A stretch of DNA of 64,000 nt from Rutstroemia sp. NJR-2017a BVV2 (taxonomy: Eukaryota > Ascomycota > Leotiomycetes > Helotiales > Rutstroemiaceae), in the NCBI GenBank assembly GCA_002946415.1, contig NJPS01000006.1:682001-746000 (forward strand), in the 5' to 3' direction. The translations under genes were made by a program, and so were the position numbers. The notes under the pieces were generated by a model. That model saw only the letters and a program-made list of their open reading frames with translations. It had not been told where the DNA came from and searched no databases. Below are positions 1-11,633 of the stretch, one piece after another. Numbering within the stretch: the first letter of the stretch is position 1; each line of letters starts with the position of its first letter.

Positions 1-575
1 CTGAAAGATACCCGCGTCAAGATCCACAAACTCTCTTACAATCTCCGCCAATCCAAATTCGCCTGCTTAGCCTGGTACGTCGACTTCCTCAACTTTCCCT
101 CATATCTCCATCCTCCTATAATCAACACCCCTCCCTCCCAAGACACAAAACTAACCCTCCCTCTAGGCTCCTCAAACCCCTCCTCCGCCCCGTCCTCCGC
201 AAGACCCTCGAATACCAACTCTCCACCAGCATCAGCGAATTCTTCCACGCCGCCAACCGCGAGCTTCTCTTCGCGCGCGAACGCCTGCGCGCCACGCGCA
301 TCTCGTCTCCCGACGACATCATGACGTTTGTGCGCGCCGTGATCACGCGTCTCACGCCGCCCGACGATCCAGATCTGTATGTGGGCGTGGGCGTCCAGGG
401 TGGGGCGAAGAAGAGGGGGAATGTGTTTAGAGGGGTGTATGCGCCGGGTAGTGTGGTTAAGGTTTGGGAGGAGGAGGGCAGGAGAGCGGGTGAGGTGGTG
501 GAGGATGAGGCGACGAGAGGCTGGAGGAATGAGATTTTTGATGTGCAGGGGAGGAGTAATATGATGGGTTGGTAG
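1..575 (+). CDS. HAM1-like / DUF4449 protein, 3' end only
   Basis: The gene is cut by the left edge, so its start is unseen. Two exons are read: 1-74 and 167-575, with a 92-base intron (donor GTACGT at 75, acceptor CTCTAG ending at 166). Joined in phase they give about 160 residues. They begin with a KDTRVKIHKLSYNLRQSKF stretch, followed after the junction by LLKPLLRPVLRKTLE, and end at TAG 573-575. As I recall the family, this alternation of amphipathic segments is the C-terminal half of fungal HAM1-like (DUF4449) proteins, which have a tubular lipid-binding fold like bactericidal/permeability-increasing proteins. Its substrate and exact role are not known to me. The sense strand is C-rich up to about 370 and G-rich afterwards. 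Family call is fairly sure; function is not. Confidence 0.75.
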   Translation, partial: ERYPRQDPQTLLQSPPIQIRLLSLVRRLPQLSLISPSSYNQHPSLPRHKTNPPSRLLKPLLRPVLRKTLEYQLSTSISEFFHAANRELLFARERLRATRISSPDDIMTFVRAVITRLTPPDDPDLYVGVGVQGGAKKRGNVFRGVYAPGSVVKVWEEEGRRAGEVVEDEATRGWRNEIFDVQGRSNMMGW

Positions 576-872
576 GACGATATCGTCAGAGATGTTCTTG
601 GGGAAGTAGTGTTGGGTTTGCGGGTATTTGGATAAGATGAGGTATGGGGCAGTGAACCGATTAAGGTTAAATTGTACCATTATGGCAAAAGGGGGTTTCT
701 CAGGAGTCTCTTTCCATGTGGGGAACTGTGTTGGGGGTTGTTGGAAATATCTAATTCTTAATCTAACAAGCACAATCAAAATGACTTTTCTGCTTCTTCT
801 ACGTATTCCATTCTTTCACATCTCTTCCATCTTACCACCTCTCTTCCAACCAATCCACCCCACTCAACCACT

Positions 873-2229
873 CTACTTCCCCTCCAACGTCACACCTAAA
901 TAGTCTCCCTTCCCAACAGGCACGCCCTCTTTCCTCAAGATGGCATACGCGGTAACGAAATGGAAATAGAAGTTCGGGACGGCGAACCCGAGAATGTAGT
1001 CCCGACCGATGAATTTCCTCTCGCCGGATGAGGTTTGCAGGATGACTTCGGTTTCTTCTTTGTTGTCCATGCAGGTTGGGGGGAGTGCTTCGAGGATGGA
1101 GATGGTTTTGGCGATGCGGGTTTGGAGGGCCGGGAACTGGGGGGAGGGGAGTTAGTGAGGGGTTTGGAGGGGTGGGGGTGAGGGGGATCGGTGGAGGAAG
1201 GGAATAGGTGTTGGGGGGATAGAAGGCTGTGCTGGGGAAATATGAAAGAAGGGAAGGAAACATTCAACATCATAGCAGAAGTCATTCAGTAGATCTCAGC
1301 TGACAACATCGACCACGACCCGCTATTGAAACAAGCCTTCCTTACACACTCCTTTCAAGACGCTCAGATATCACTCAATATCCTCATCGCCCTCTTCACG
1401 CAACAAAGCTCTAGGACACCGCCCATTCACACCACTCCAATACCACCAACTGCGTTTACAGAAGCAGAAAAAAAAAAGAAACAACTCACATCCTTCTCAT
1501 CATCCTTCAGCACCACATTTTCCGCTCCACCCACACGAACAGCTACGCCTTTGGCTGTGTCGCTCAAACGCTGGATTTGGTAGACGAGATCGCCCATGTC
1601 GTCGATGAGGCGCGCGTTGATGAGTTTGGATTCATCGTTGGAGACGTGGGTGAGGCCTTTGTTGAGGAGGTCTGGTGGAGAGGGGAGGTTAGTTGGGGGT
1701 TTGGAGGCTGAGGGAGCTGTGGGGTTGGGGAGGGAAACCAAGGGGTAGGATAAGGGGAAGTTGTGTGGGAAACTTGGAGAGAAAAAGAGAGTAAAATATA
1801 TTGGTGCCGCGGTGCGAGTAGTGGAAACAAGCAAGAGAAGTGACAGTAAGGTACGCTGAGATGAGATGCAAGGGAGAAGATGCAAAAGTGACCAAGCCGT
1901 CATGACCAATATACACATCCACCCCGGCTTCTCCTCTCGAGAAGCATACTTGCACTTCTCCCATGAAAGGACCAGACTTGCTCGTCACATGTATATATGG
2001 AGACCCGACTTCGCAAAATCCACCATACCCCCCCCCCCCCCCCACATAGGAGGACTTCCCCTAAGAAAGGACAGAAGAGCAGAGCACCGGGCCTGCAGAG
2101 AAAGGAATGACCAGAAGCCGACATCGAAATATCGAGGATGCTAGATGCACAGAAATCCTACTTACGAGACAAAACCTTCAAATTCTTAATGAAAGAAGGA
2201 ATCGTGACGGCGTAAAGCGAGAGAGACAT
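873..2229 (-). CDS. DUF1993 family protein
   Basis: Three exons on the minus strand: 2229-2166, 1671-1490 and 1136-873, giving 169 residues. The start ATG (2229-2227) opens with MSLSLYAVTIPSF, the usual beginning of DUF1993 proteins. Introns have donors GTAAGT and GTGAGT and acceptors CCACCAG and CCCCCAG, and all phases agree. The last exon holds the family signature: GRDYILGFAVPNFYFH, then YAILRKEGVPVGKGDYLG. The joined piece LKDDEKD/FPALQTRIAKTI is continuous with the family, supporting removal of a long (353-base) second intron. The first intron (494 bases) carries a run of 16 C on the plus strand. DUF1993 proteins are helical-bundle proteins related in fold to DinB; the biochemical role is unknown. 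The family call is strong. Confidence 0.85.
2028..2043. repeat. homopolymer C16
   Basis: An uninterrupted run of 16 C on the plus strand inside the first intron of the DUF1993 gene (G16 in the transcript). Confidence 0.95.
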
Positions 2230-3406
2230 GATGGGCTTTATTCGTTAATTGGTTGATTGATTGATTGATTGATGAATTGACGATGGATAACGTTCTAGCA
2301 GGAATAGGACAAGTATATAGAGAAAGAAGTTTGAGCTGAAGTGAAGTAGAAAGAAGCTCCTAGAAGGAAGTCTCCATCATCCCCTCTTATTGAAAAAGGC
2401 CACGCACTGACACATGCTACGGGCCTCCCTCCTCCCTCCTCCCCCCTCCCCCGCTGTTTACACTTTTCTCGAGCCAATGCGTAAGTTACCACGATAAAAT
2501 CATACAATTCCCTGAGTCTCCATATCTTGCCGTTACAGTACCGCAACGCCTAAGAATCGGCCCCAAAATTCTTACAAATCAGAACCCGTCCCACCAACCA
2601 AACAGCAGGGTATAAGCGGCTGAAAAGTACCACCGGCCGGCGGCCCATCACAAAGTCGCCGATTTGTAAGCCCGCAAGTCAACGACCCCTCTATTAGTCT
2701 GAACACACGTACATTCAGACCTCACCGCTTCCACATCATAGATAAAAAACCAATCATGAAAGAAATAATGACTGGTCATGCATTACGCGTTACACTGAAC
2801 GGGCATTAATGAAGTTTTTGATTTCCAAGCAAGAGAGGCACAGTGTGAGACGAGATGCTGAATTGAAGAAATGCTGGTACTGTATTTGATTCTGTACTAA
2901 GTATATGAGTGAGATGAATATATCTCACTATGATGCTGTGTCTGTACTCCGTGGTGAAAACAAAACATGGCTTGGCCTGCCCTCCTCTTTACTCCTCGCG
3001 GAAGAAATTCATAATGAACGCAACCCTAATGATCCCTTTCTATACCCTTTTGTTCTCCTAGAAATGCAAGAAATAGAGAAGAGAAGTGATGGGAGCGTGC
3101 TACATAGTGATCCAAAAAAAAATAAAAATAAAAATAAAAGGCAAGATCCGAGAAGTAATTAATATCCAACGCCAATTGACAAAGGGAACTCGTTGAGATT
3201 TGAGCAGGTCGAGAGGTTTTGAGCTGAGATTCATGTAGAACGTTGAAGATTGCGGCATGAAGAGCGTCTGAATGGATCATTGACATCATATCTTCATGAT
3301 GTTAGACTAGCATGCGTGGAGGAGGCGGGGTATGATTTGTCCGTAATGGGTGGGAAAAGGTGTAACGCTATGGAGAGGACACTGAGGCTGAAACATGTTA
3401 GTACCA
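2230..3406. other. intergenic region, no gene seen
   Basis: About 1.2 kb between the start of the DUF1993 gene and the stop of the zinc-finger membrane protein gene. It holds a short (TTGA)n-like run near 2250-2280 just upstream of the DUF1993 start, pyrimidine-rich stretches near 2425-2450, and an (AAAAT)n-like run near 3114-3139. Short open frames (for example 2905-3162) show no recognisable protein. Confidence 0.6.
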
Positions 3407-5263
3407 CTACCGAGAAGTTTGGTGACAAGTAGTCCCTGGTGACGTGTAACTCACTGGTTTGTGCCTCTTCGTTCTGTGAAGTTTCAGGTACTTCGCAGAC
3501 CAAGACACCAGGAAAGATAACACCATGCCAATGAAACCCAGTGCTGGTATACTCGGCATAAGGTGTTCAGCGAAAGACCAGAAGATGAAGCACAATGAAT
3601 CGTATGTCCAAAGACCAAAGGCTATCAGTAGGAGCAAGGTAGAAATCACAACTAGGAGTTTCTGACGATAAAGATTCTGCTTGAGCTTGACACAACGATC
3701 TGAGTAGGGCGCAGTAAATAAACGCTTTTCTCGCCAGCAGATAGTAGACGAGTATTCTCTATAACGGTCTCCTCCAGGCTGTGTAGAATCATAGGCATAT
3801 GGATTAGAGGTTCCAGTACTGGTGCTCGGGTACATGCCTGCACCGCCGCCATCATACATATCGCCAGTCACCTCGTCCGCGTTATATTGACTATTGTTCG
3901 TATTTGTCCCCCGATCAGACTCGAGGTCTGCATATAGATCGAAATCTTCATACATTACAGAAGTGTCGTCGGACCTGAGAAGTGGAGAAGGCTGTCTGCT
4001 TGGAGGTTCTGGTGGGTATGACGGAATCCGTATAAAATTACCGCAGACGTTTACTCTGACTTCATGGAGGCAGAATACGCAAGGGGCGCGATAATCGTCG
4101 TTCACGTAAAAGCAGTTGGTGCAAATGTTTCGGTAGTAAGGGCTGATCCTAGTAAAAGGGAAATGCTCATTCTCGAAGTGAAGTTGCAAATCTTCGTCGT
4201 CTGAGAATGTCTCTGCGCAAGAGCCACCAAAGAAAGAACAGTTCCATAAGCCGTTATGCCAAGATCCAAGGGGAAACTGATTGCCATGTTGAAACGAAGA
4301 GTAATAATCTTCGACCTCGCTTCTTTGATCTGCGGGCCGAGATCCAGATTGATCATGTATAGGTTGGGTCGGACCAGGAATATCCAATAACGGATCGCCC
4401 GTAGTCGGTGACAAAACCAACTCAGAAGGCAGCTCAGTGTCAGTGAAGCTAAAACCGATACCCATGAGTGCGTCATTAGTAAGTGTTTTTGGGTTCACTG
4501 GTGTTGATTGTCCCGATGCAACATCTCCAGTATAATCATCCAGGCCGTATACGGATATTTCCTGCTGGTCTTCGAGCTTCGGGTCAAGGACACGCTCCAA
4601 TCGTTCAATATCGTGGTGATCCAAGGAGCACTATAGGGACAGAGGTTAGAGCATATTCCCTTGTTATAGCGCTAAACTTACTGAGATGCCTTTAGTCTTG
4701 CAAACTGGACATGCTCCTAAGTATCGAATTAAGGCGGTCTTAGCCTTTCCAACAGGATCGAACTTCTTTCGGATACGCTGAGGTACCGCTTGCCCATTAT
4801 ATGATATAGATTCGTTCTTGCGCCTTGGTCTTCGCGATGATTGACTCTCGAACGACATGACCGACGATATGTCTGTCAATGCATCGTTGAAGCTGTGTAG
4901 AGTTTGCCCTCTGGAGGACTGTGATGGACTAGAAGGTGGTTTGAGCCAGGCTTGTAGGTAAGAACCTGTGCTGCTGGCGGATGGCGATATGGCACTGGTG
5001 TCAGGCGACCGTTGTGCCAATCCTTCTTTCATTCGGAAATCCTTATATAGGTCCGCAGCCTTTTGTACTTTGCTAGGAGGTATAGGCTTTCTCCCATTTT
5101 CAAGGGACTGTTCCGATGTAGTGGGTGTTGTGAGTGATAAGGAAGGGCGGGCAGGGTAAGTCATGCCTGAAGACGAAGACCTCTGATGAGCTCGCGGTCG
5201 GGGTCGTACCCCGCGTGTTGGAGTAGGTGGTCGCAGAAAGGTCGCAGGTGGAGGTCGATTCAT
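3407..5263 (-). CDS. zinc-finger protein with C-terminal membrane segments
   Basis: Two exons, 5263-4682 and 4630-3407, joined in phase 0 over a 51-base intron (donor GTAAGT, acceptor CTATAG) into 601 residues. I do not recognise the protein. The N-terminal ~190 residues are Pro/Ser/Arg-rich and likely disordered. Across the splice junction lies CPVCKTKGISC, a small Cys cluster. Near 325-350 there is a C2H2-like pattern (C325, C332, H345, H350), and near 364-381 a CxxC...CxxC zinc-ribbon pattern (C364, C367, C378, C381). The last ~85 residues contain two or three hydrophobic segments (about 519-537, 539-551 and 556-575), followed by a basic tail ending the protein. The layout suggests a tail-anchored membrane protein with a zinc-binding module on one face. 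Function is unknown. Confidence 0.7.
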
Positions 5264-6503
5264 GGTGGCCTAATTGGGAGTGAAGATTGTTCTTGATTGT
5301 TAGGAGGCCGTATAGTTGAAAGTGAAGTAAAGTACGGTCGAGGCTGGAGCCTAGAGGAGATACAAGAAGGACTTGGAACAGAACAAGAGATAGAAGTTGA
5401 TGCTAATGCTCCAATGTGCCAGGGCCGAAGGGTACTGGATAAGAAAAGGACAAGACGAGAGAGAAATGCGAAAGCGAAATCTACTTGGCCTTATATGTAT
5501 GTGAACAGCAAAAACAGGCCGAAGGGGACTTTTGACTATATACCCAAGGAGGAGGCTCTCGGTGAGGCAGATGGTTGCCCAATCCCGCCCTCAACCTATT
5601 TAAACGAACCATACGTGGTGCGCCAGGATTTGTATCGGTGTAAGTGGTGCAAAAACAATCAGTTGAGTAGCCAAGTAAACATGTCGAGCAGTCGAATATC
5701 ATGAGATTGGTACGAATCAATTCAATGATGGTTTTGAGGATCCTGAAGTTTGTGATGGACCTAGACGCAAACAGCGAAGGAATCTGAGGCGGTGCAGATA
5801 ATAAATTGGATTTGTCTGTTTCGCGACGCGATAAGAGGACAGGAGCGGATTCTCGAACTATGTGGCTGGTGGATACCCTGCGTGGGGAGGTGGGCTATTA
5901 CCCAGTAAATGGACGATTGACCTCGGACGATTGACCTCGGACGAAGCACAGATCAAGTAACAGGTAACAGGTAATAGCTAACAGCTGTATGCATTTGGTA
6001 TCATGTGTACATACTCTAATGTGCGCAAAGGGAACTTTTACTTGTACGGGTGTTTGCGCAAGCCATGCTCGTACTGTCTAGGTGGTGGACCAACCATCAT
6101 GCTAAGAGGTTCTGTCAACAAATGTAGAATAGGGCGCACATGACGGCATCGTTGGTTGCATGCCGATGAAGTGGCAAAAAAGGAAATTAGAAACGATGAT
6201 GAGCTGTGTGGCGAAGCAGTAGAAGAGTCAAGTTTCTCCCCTATTTGAAACGTATTAACAGTATCAGCGCCCGCCGAGTGAGCTTCTTAGTGCCCTACGT
6301 GAGGAGCGATACGAGAACGTATTCTGCTAAAAGGGCTTCCGCCTCCAATTTAAACAACCTCGGCCTCCTCAATTGTAAGCCTCGCCCTTTCCGCAAAGTG
6401 CAGAATGACGAGTAAGATGGGAGCTGCATATTCGTGTTCTGTATCAATAGAAAAGCATCCATGGTTACTAGAGCCACTCCAATTTCCCTTCGTTGTGGGG
6501 CTT
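5264..6503. other. intergenic region, no gene seen
   Basis: A 1.24-kb gap holding the upstream region of the zinc-finger membrane gene and the downstream region of the DUF2439 gene. A plus-strand open frame at 5297-5704 has no recognisable features. There is a 12-bp direct duplication (GACCTCGGACGA) around 5918-5943, followed by small AACAGGTAA-type repeats around 5957-5985. Confidence 0.6.
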
Positions 6504-9266
6504 CTAAGCAGTGAGAAGGGCGGCTGAACCTCCCTCTTCCAATTGTGTTGGAGGCCTCCACGACCCAAACAAATCGAATGACTCTCGACTCCAGGGGCCT
6601 TTCTCTTCTGGATTCTGATTTCCTACTACATTGGAATTGTTTACGGCGCCCCTGCTAATTATTCCCAAGGGCGGTGGAGCCATGATATTTGCTCCTGTGG
6701 CCAAGGCTGGTAAAGTCTTTTTTGCTGTATTCGAGATTGACATTCCACGAGTTGCGGGGTTGATTAGTCTCGGCCTTGATGGGCCCTGTCCTGTGACACC
6801 GGCGGCCTGCGCCAGACCACCTTGATTGGGGACTTTTGACATTTGGTTGACTGAAACAAAACCGCGCCCCGTCTGATCGCTTTCTGGGATAAGTGAGACG
6901 GATGCAATCGACTCCACAGTATCAGGGGAAAGCTTGACTGGCGGTGACGTCGCCCTACCGTGGTGATTGATTGAGCTTGGGTTCTTCGCATCAGGAACCC
7001 GGTCATTTTGTACCGCGGCAGGCATAAGCTTCGCCATGAATCGACCCGTCGCAAGAAAATTTGTGCCATTTGATGTTCCAAGAAGTAGAGGGCGGTCGTT
7101 GCGAGCAGTTTTCGAGCGGTCGAGACCGCCTGTAGCTTCGGATAACACTGTTGCTGACCCAATCCTTGTCGTCCTATGATTCGACTTTGTGGCCCCGTCC
7201 CCTCTACCCCCGTTCACTTGTTGACGACACATGCCTTTATCTTTCGGTCCTAATTCATGCGGGGCCTCATCAATTAGTCCTTCGATATTAGTGATAGATA
7301 TATCTGCTGAAGGTTGCTCAGGCTGTCTCGTTGTCGCTGCAGTAGGCTGCGCTGTCATTCCTGATATCTCTGTAGTATCGACTGTTATTATTTCGCCATG
7401 CCCTCTAACTTTGGCCATAGGTGGAGAGGGATGTGCAATATGTGATTGTTTTCCCCTAATGGCTGGGGGTTCACCAACTTCTACTCCTGCATTACCGGCG
7501 AGGTCCCGAGGAATCTCTGTTTCTGAACAAAGAACTCGAGATGAGAAACTAATCGCATCTCCCGCGTCCTTATCATCTTTCTCGATAACTCTGGAATCGG
7601 GTGCTTCTAGCAGTTGCTCCGGGCTACTCTTTTCGGCTATTTGCTGCTTAGATACTTTACCACTGATCCCAGCCTGCGGATCCGGAGATGTACTACGGCG
7701 CCTGTGAAGCATTATTTTCATCTTTGCGTTATGTGATGCAAAGGAGTGGACGGTTGTTGGTCGATTAGAGGATAAATCCGCCTCATTAGTCTGATAATTA
7801 AGCTCGAAATCTGAAAATTCAGGTAACGGCCCGTCACAGTGCTCGGGAAGCTCAGGTGAGCCATGGGTGTCTCTTCGTGTAGTTGGACCCCTCCTCAACT
7901 CACCTGAGAAGCTGGCGTTGGCATTTGATGAATCCTTAGAAGCTACTGAGGTGAAAGACTCTGCCCGCCTCGATGATGGAGGCGATCGGGTGCCAGGTTG
8001 TTCCATGAACATCATCTTTTTACTTCTTGGCCGCGACCTGATGCGCAAAGAGGAATGGGGCTTTTCAGCTTCTTGCTGCTGAATGGAGTGGGTATTTGCT
8101 GTCTGTCGAAGCAAAGATCTGCTTTCAGTCGCAACCTCAGCTGACGGAGAGGATGAGCGAAACGTGGGTGGCCCTATACGAGGCTCCTTCAACTTTTGAG
8201 TAATTTTTCGAGATTTAGATGCTATCACAGGCTTTGGCTTTATGGAAGGCATACTAGCATGATCATCGTCGTCAGAAGACGTATCCATAGAGAGGTCAAT
8301 CGTTTGAGGGGGATTTCGTCTCGAAACTGATGTTGTAGCTGTATTCTTTACCCCGGTTGTAGAGAGTAATAAAGATGCGCCTGTGAGACTGCTCGCAAAA
8401 CCACTCCGAGCTGATTCCCTTTTTCTTGCCTCTGATCGACTCTTTCCGTGAGTTTCACGTCTTGTGTCTAGTATTGATTCTTGCCTCCTTGTAAACGATC
8501 CTTCTGTCTCGGTTCCTGGTCTTTGTCCATCATTGTTGTCGTCTGATCGTTGAATAGATTTGAGTTTCAAAGGCTCGTGTCGGATGGTACCAGTACTCGA
8601 AGGTCTTTGACTAAACGATAGGGTGGCGCCCATAAGATTTTGTGCAAAACCACTTTTACTTGGTGCAGGCTCGTTTGCTTTTCTCCTTTTCGCAGGCCGT
8701 GGACTTTCATTTTCATCTGCCATACCAACTTTTAGCATCTGCCGTTGTTCGAATGGTGATGTATTAGAAACCAGAGCTTTCCCGTAATGACCTGTAGGAG
8801 TGCCGAGAATCGCATTCAGTGGTTTTGGTCTCAAATGAGCTGCCGCGATGCTCTGCGATCTAATGGCAGTATCCGGGCGCGCGGGCGACGAATCCCCATG
8901 TTTGGCGGCAAATCTCTCTTCTCTCTCTTTAACCCTCTTATCAATAAGGTCGGTAAGGTCTTGTTGCCTTTTCTCAAGGTACTCGGCAACTTCGACCAAG
9001 ATGCCGCCTCTTTCCAATTCCAGCTCGTCACCTTCGTTAAGTTCCGTCTTCTCCCGCCAATGTGTATCTCCCACGAAATTCGACCTTTCATCGTAAACCA
9101 TAACCCGCCGATTGAAGGTATGGTATTTGAGTCGCCCATCTTGCCAACGCTTCTGTTTCCTTTTGGTATCGGCAGTCCATAGACAACGAAATTCGAGGAC
9201 GGGTGCGGTGTTTTGATCTTGGGGTACACCCATGGACATGGGAATACTGGAAGAAAGAACCGGCAT
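6504..9266 (-). CDS. DUF2439 protein, Dbl2/Mte1/ZGRF1-type genome maintenance factor
   Basis: A single exon of 920 residues. The frame extends upstream to 9293 only through a GTG codon, so the ATG at 9266-9264 (MPVLSSSIP) is chosen. Residues ~18-110 match DUF2439: APVLEFRCLWT, KRWQDGRLKYHTFN, RVMVYDERSNFVGDTHW and a run of acidic residues ending ELERGG. This domain marks S. pombe Dbl2, budding yeast Mte1 and human ZGRF1, which bind branched DNA and work with the Fml1/Mph1/FANCM helicase in recombination and telomere maintenance. The middle is Ser/Thr/Pro-rich and disordered, with several RR/KR clusters that may be nuclear localisation signals. Two FAxxLxGAxLxxS copies (near residues 200 and 290) look like short linear motifs. 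Near the C-terminus GPWSRESFDLFG is typical of fungal members. No helicase domain is present. Confidence 0.85.
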   Translation of the reverse strand: MPVLSSSIPMSMGVPQDQNTAPVLEFRCLWTADTKRKQKRWQDGRLKYHTFNRRVMVYDERSNFVGDTHWREKTELNEGDELELERGGILVEVAEYLEKRQQDLTDLIDKRVKEREERFAAKHGDSSPARPDTAIRSQSIAAAHLRPKPLNAILGTPTGHYGKALVSNTSPFEQRQMLKVGMADENESPRPAKRRKANEPAPSKSGFAQNLMGATLSFSQRPSSTGTIRHEPLKLKSIQRSDDNNDGQRPGTETEGSFTRRQESILDTRRETHGKSRSEARKRESARSGFASSLTGASLLLSTTGVKNTATTSVSRRNPPQTIDLSMDTSSDDDDHASMPSIKPKPVIASKSRKITQKLKEPRIGPPTFRSSSPSAEVATESRSLLRQTANTHSIQQQEAEKPHSSLRIRSRPRSKKMMFMEQPGTRSPPSSRRAESFTSVASKDSSNANASFSGELRRGPTTRRDTHGSPELPEHCDGPLPEFSDFELNYQTNEADLSSNRPTTVHSFASHNAKMKIMLHRRRSTSPDPQAGISGKVSKQQIAEKSSPEQLLEAPDSRVIEKDDKDAGDAISFSSRVLCSETEIPRDLAGNAGVEVGEPPAIRGKQSHIAHPSPPMAKVRGHGEIITVDTTEISGMTAQPTAATTRQPEQPSADISITNIEGLIDEAPHELGPKDKGMCRQQVNGGRGDGATKSNHRTTRIGSATVLSEATGGLDRSKTARNDRPLLLGTSNGTNFLATGRFMAKLMPAAVQNDRVPDAKNPSSINHHGRATSPPVKLSPDTVESIASVSLIPESDQTGRGFVSVNQMSKVPNQGGLAQAAGVTGQGPSRPRLINPATRGMSISNTAKKTLPALATGANIMAPPPLGIISRGAVNNSNVVGNQNPEEKGPWSRESFDLFGSWRPPTQLEEGGSAALLTA

Positions 9267-9897
9267 CTTTGTTATGAAGATCAGATGAGCCACATTTCAG
9301 ATTTAAATTTATTGACAGTTAGGCTTCTGCTGATCGGGTACTTGTCGAGATTATTGCCCAAGAAGAAAGGTCAACCGGAGAAGCGCGACGCGGTGTCAAA
9401 CACGACTAACCCCCGCGGTCACCTGACGATAAGCGATAAGCAATAAAGCTTGGGAGATGATAGTACAGCTGGCCCCGCTTGCTTGTGGAATACCAAAACT
9501 GCATTTTTATATCAGAGAAATTCCAAGTTTGAGATATTTGATGTCTGAAGACTCCTAGATATTGAGGACCCCAAAATAAAATATAGAGAGATTTTCTAAT
9601 AATTTAGTTGCAGGAATTGATAGTTCTGAAAAGTAGCTTTTTATACTTTTTGATCTTAGTGTGCCATGACTAGCACAACCAAGCGGGGCCGTGTGTATGG
9701 ATCGCTCCCGAAATCTCCTATGCATTTTCACCGAGTATAACGTCTATCGCTTGTTGGATATATATCAGGTAGGACGATACTTCAACTTGGCTGAGACTAT
9801 GCTAACGCTCAACCGCTGGAATAGGTGGTGAAGGCGCTAGGGAAAGTGGCTTGAACTGGCTTCTAACCTCATTTCATATACGAAAAGAGAAACCTAT
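9267..9897. other. intergenic region, no gene seen
   Basis: About 630 bases, AT-rich between 9490 and 9660. It is the upstream region of the DUF2439 gene and the downstream region of the F-box-like gene. No RNA gene or repeat was recognised. Confidence 0.6.
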
Positions 9898-11363
9898 CTA
9901 AGGTAGTTGCAGTCTCAACCTCTTTACGAAATCCTTCGCCTCGTCAATTGATTTCCGATCTTCCGGGTTCCATCTCTCAGGCTGTATCTTCACAGGTTTG
10001 TCCCATGGCGCACAACCGTCTGGCCAGACTACTTTACTCTCATCCTCGGTACTCCACCATCCACGACCACCAGCGCGATAGATTATCTCCCTCCTATCCC
10101 AAGATTCTCGTGACGGTCGTGATTCTCTATCACTATCATCTACCGCAGTATCTGCTTCCTTCCATTCGTTCTCCATAACACGCAGCTCTAAAATTCGAGC
10201 ATAATCCCACATCACGTAACCCCATTCTCGCTCAAATCTATGCTGCTCGCAAAGAACAAAATCATTACTGTGAGATGTTTGATGCGCCCATCTCCATATA
10301 AGTTCAGGTCCCTTGTCCTCATCATCACACCATATAGGCTTCTTAATAAAATCATCATCGTCTTCCTTAGGATAATCTTCAAGCCAATACAACTGATCTT
10401 CTCCACCAGGGAAGCTACCATGTGTGGAATTTCTAAGCCCATGATCAAGGAGATCATACGAAGACCTTGGACAAACATAACAGTCGTAAGCTTCATGACT
10501 TTGTTCGTAACTCTTTGCTTCCACCATCTGACGGACTGCGAAAAGACCACGTGCGATAAATGTTTCGAGCTCCTCTGGAACGTCGAAAGAAGCGTACATC
10601 GTCTCAAATTTGCCCCATTCTACGTCATGATCGACGAGGTCATTGAAGCCTACATTTATGGATTAGCCCTTCCTTAAAATGTGTAAAAATGAGGATGTAC
10701 TGTACCCATAATAATGCTGCGAAACACATAATCGTGGACGCAAGCTAACTGTTCGTTCTCCCAGACTGAGAAATAGCTAAAAAATATTCTATTTTGATCC
10801 GATTCAAAATTCATGGGAAAGAGGGGTTTCCTTTCGTCAACCTTAACTATACAACAATACATTTGAAAGCGGTAGAAAGTTCGTTGAATCCTCCATTTTT
10901 CCTTGTCTGAGGCTGGAAGTTGTTCTGCGGCCATTAAGATGTCTCTTGTGAAAATCGGAGATGCAAAGGCTTTCGATATGAAGTCGTTAGTGAAATACAT
11001 AACATGAGAATGGAGTTTGCTCAGGAATAGCCCATCACGAATCCTCAAGTTGGGATGGGCTTTGAGCTCGATATTTCGTCCATTCTCGAAAAAACAATTA
11101 CCATATTCATCGACGGAATAATCGCTGAAGGGTGCCTGGCGTGAGATGAGAGCAGTTAAAAGTGCTTCAGGTAGTACCTCAAAGCCAATCTCATTGGTGA
11201 GGACTTGCTTAAGAATGAGTTGGTCTGCTGAAATGAAAGCATTGTATGTAGCTTTGCACGTGAGAATGATGGACGCTAGATCAGGGACGTTGTCGATGAG
11301 ACACAAGATAGTTTGTATCGCTTCGACGGGAAGTAACTCAAGCCTGCTCTTTGGTTCTTCCAT
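9898..11363 (-). CDS. F-box-like protein (paralogue of 39923-41224)
   Basis: Two exons, 11363-10706 and 10649-9898, joined across a 55-base intron (donor GTACAG, acceptor TGTAG), give 469 residues. The N-terminus reads MEEPKSRLELLPVEAIQTIL, then DNVPDLASIILTCKATYNAF, an LPxE...I...L...DLxSIxLxCKxxYxAF pattern typical of divergent fungal F-box domains. Such proteins usually act as substrate receptors of SCF ubiquitin ligases through Skp1. The rest is a fungal-specific region without known repeats. It includes an acidic stretch (KEDDDDF) and EREWGYVMWDYARILEL, which has a counterpart (WGYAMWDMDRLEELGL) in the gene at 39923-41224. Both genes probably belong to the expanded F-box-like family of filamentous ascomycetes. 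The target is unknown. Confidence 0.75.
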
Positions 11364-11633
11364 GTTGTATGATTATGTGATTGAAAGTATCAGGATTAGG
11401 ATTATGACCTTGGTGAGTCAAAGGATTATGGCCTTAGCGTTCGTACTGTAACCTTATCTCAGTTGTAAACTCAGATGTAAGCGAATAAGATTTAAGCGAA
11501 TGAGATCTTTAAGCGCGCGCTGGCATGCGACCTGGAACTACTGTATTAAGCAGGTTGGGTAGCGCTGATACTGCTTACCTCACCTTTGTCTGATTAGGAG
11601 AAAGTATATACATCCTACCAACCTTACTAAAAG

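Noticed and set aside
5297..5704. 135-codon plus-strand open frame upstream of the zinc-finger membrane gene
   Set aside because: No recognisable domain, no splice-supported extension and no consistent composition; it lies in a promoter region.
9264..9293. Upstream extension of the DUF2439 protein
   Set aside because: It would begin at GTG; the in-frame ATG at 9266 is immediately downstream and fits the family start.
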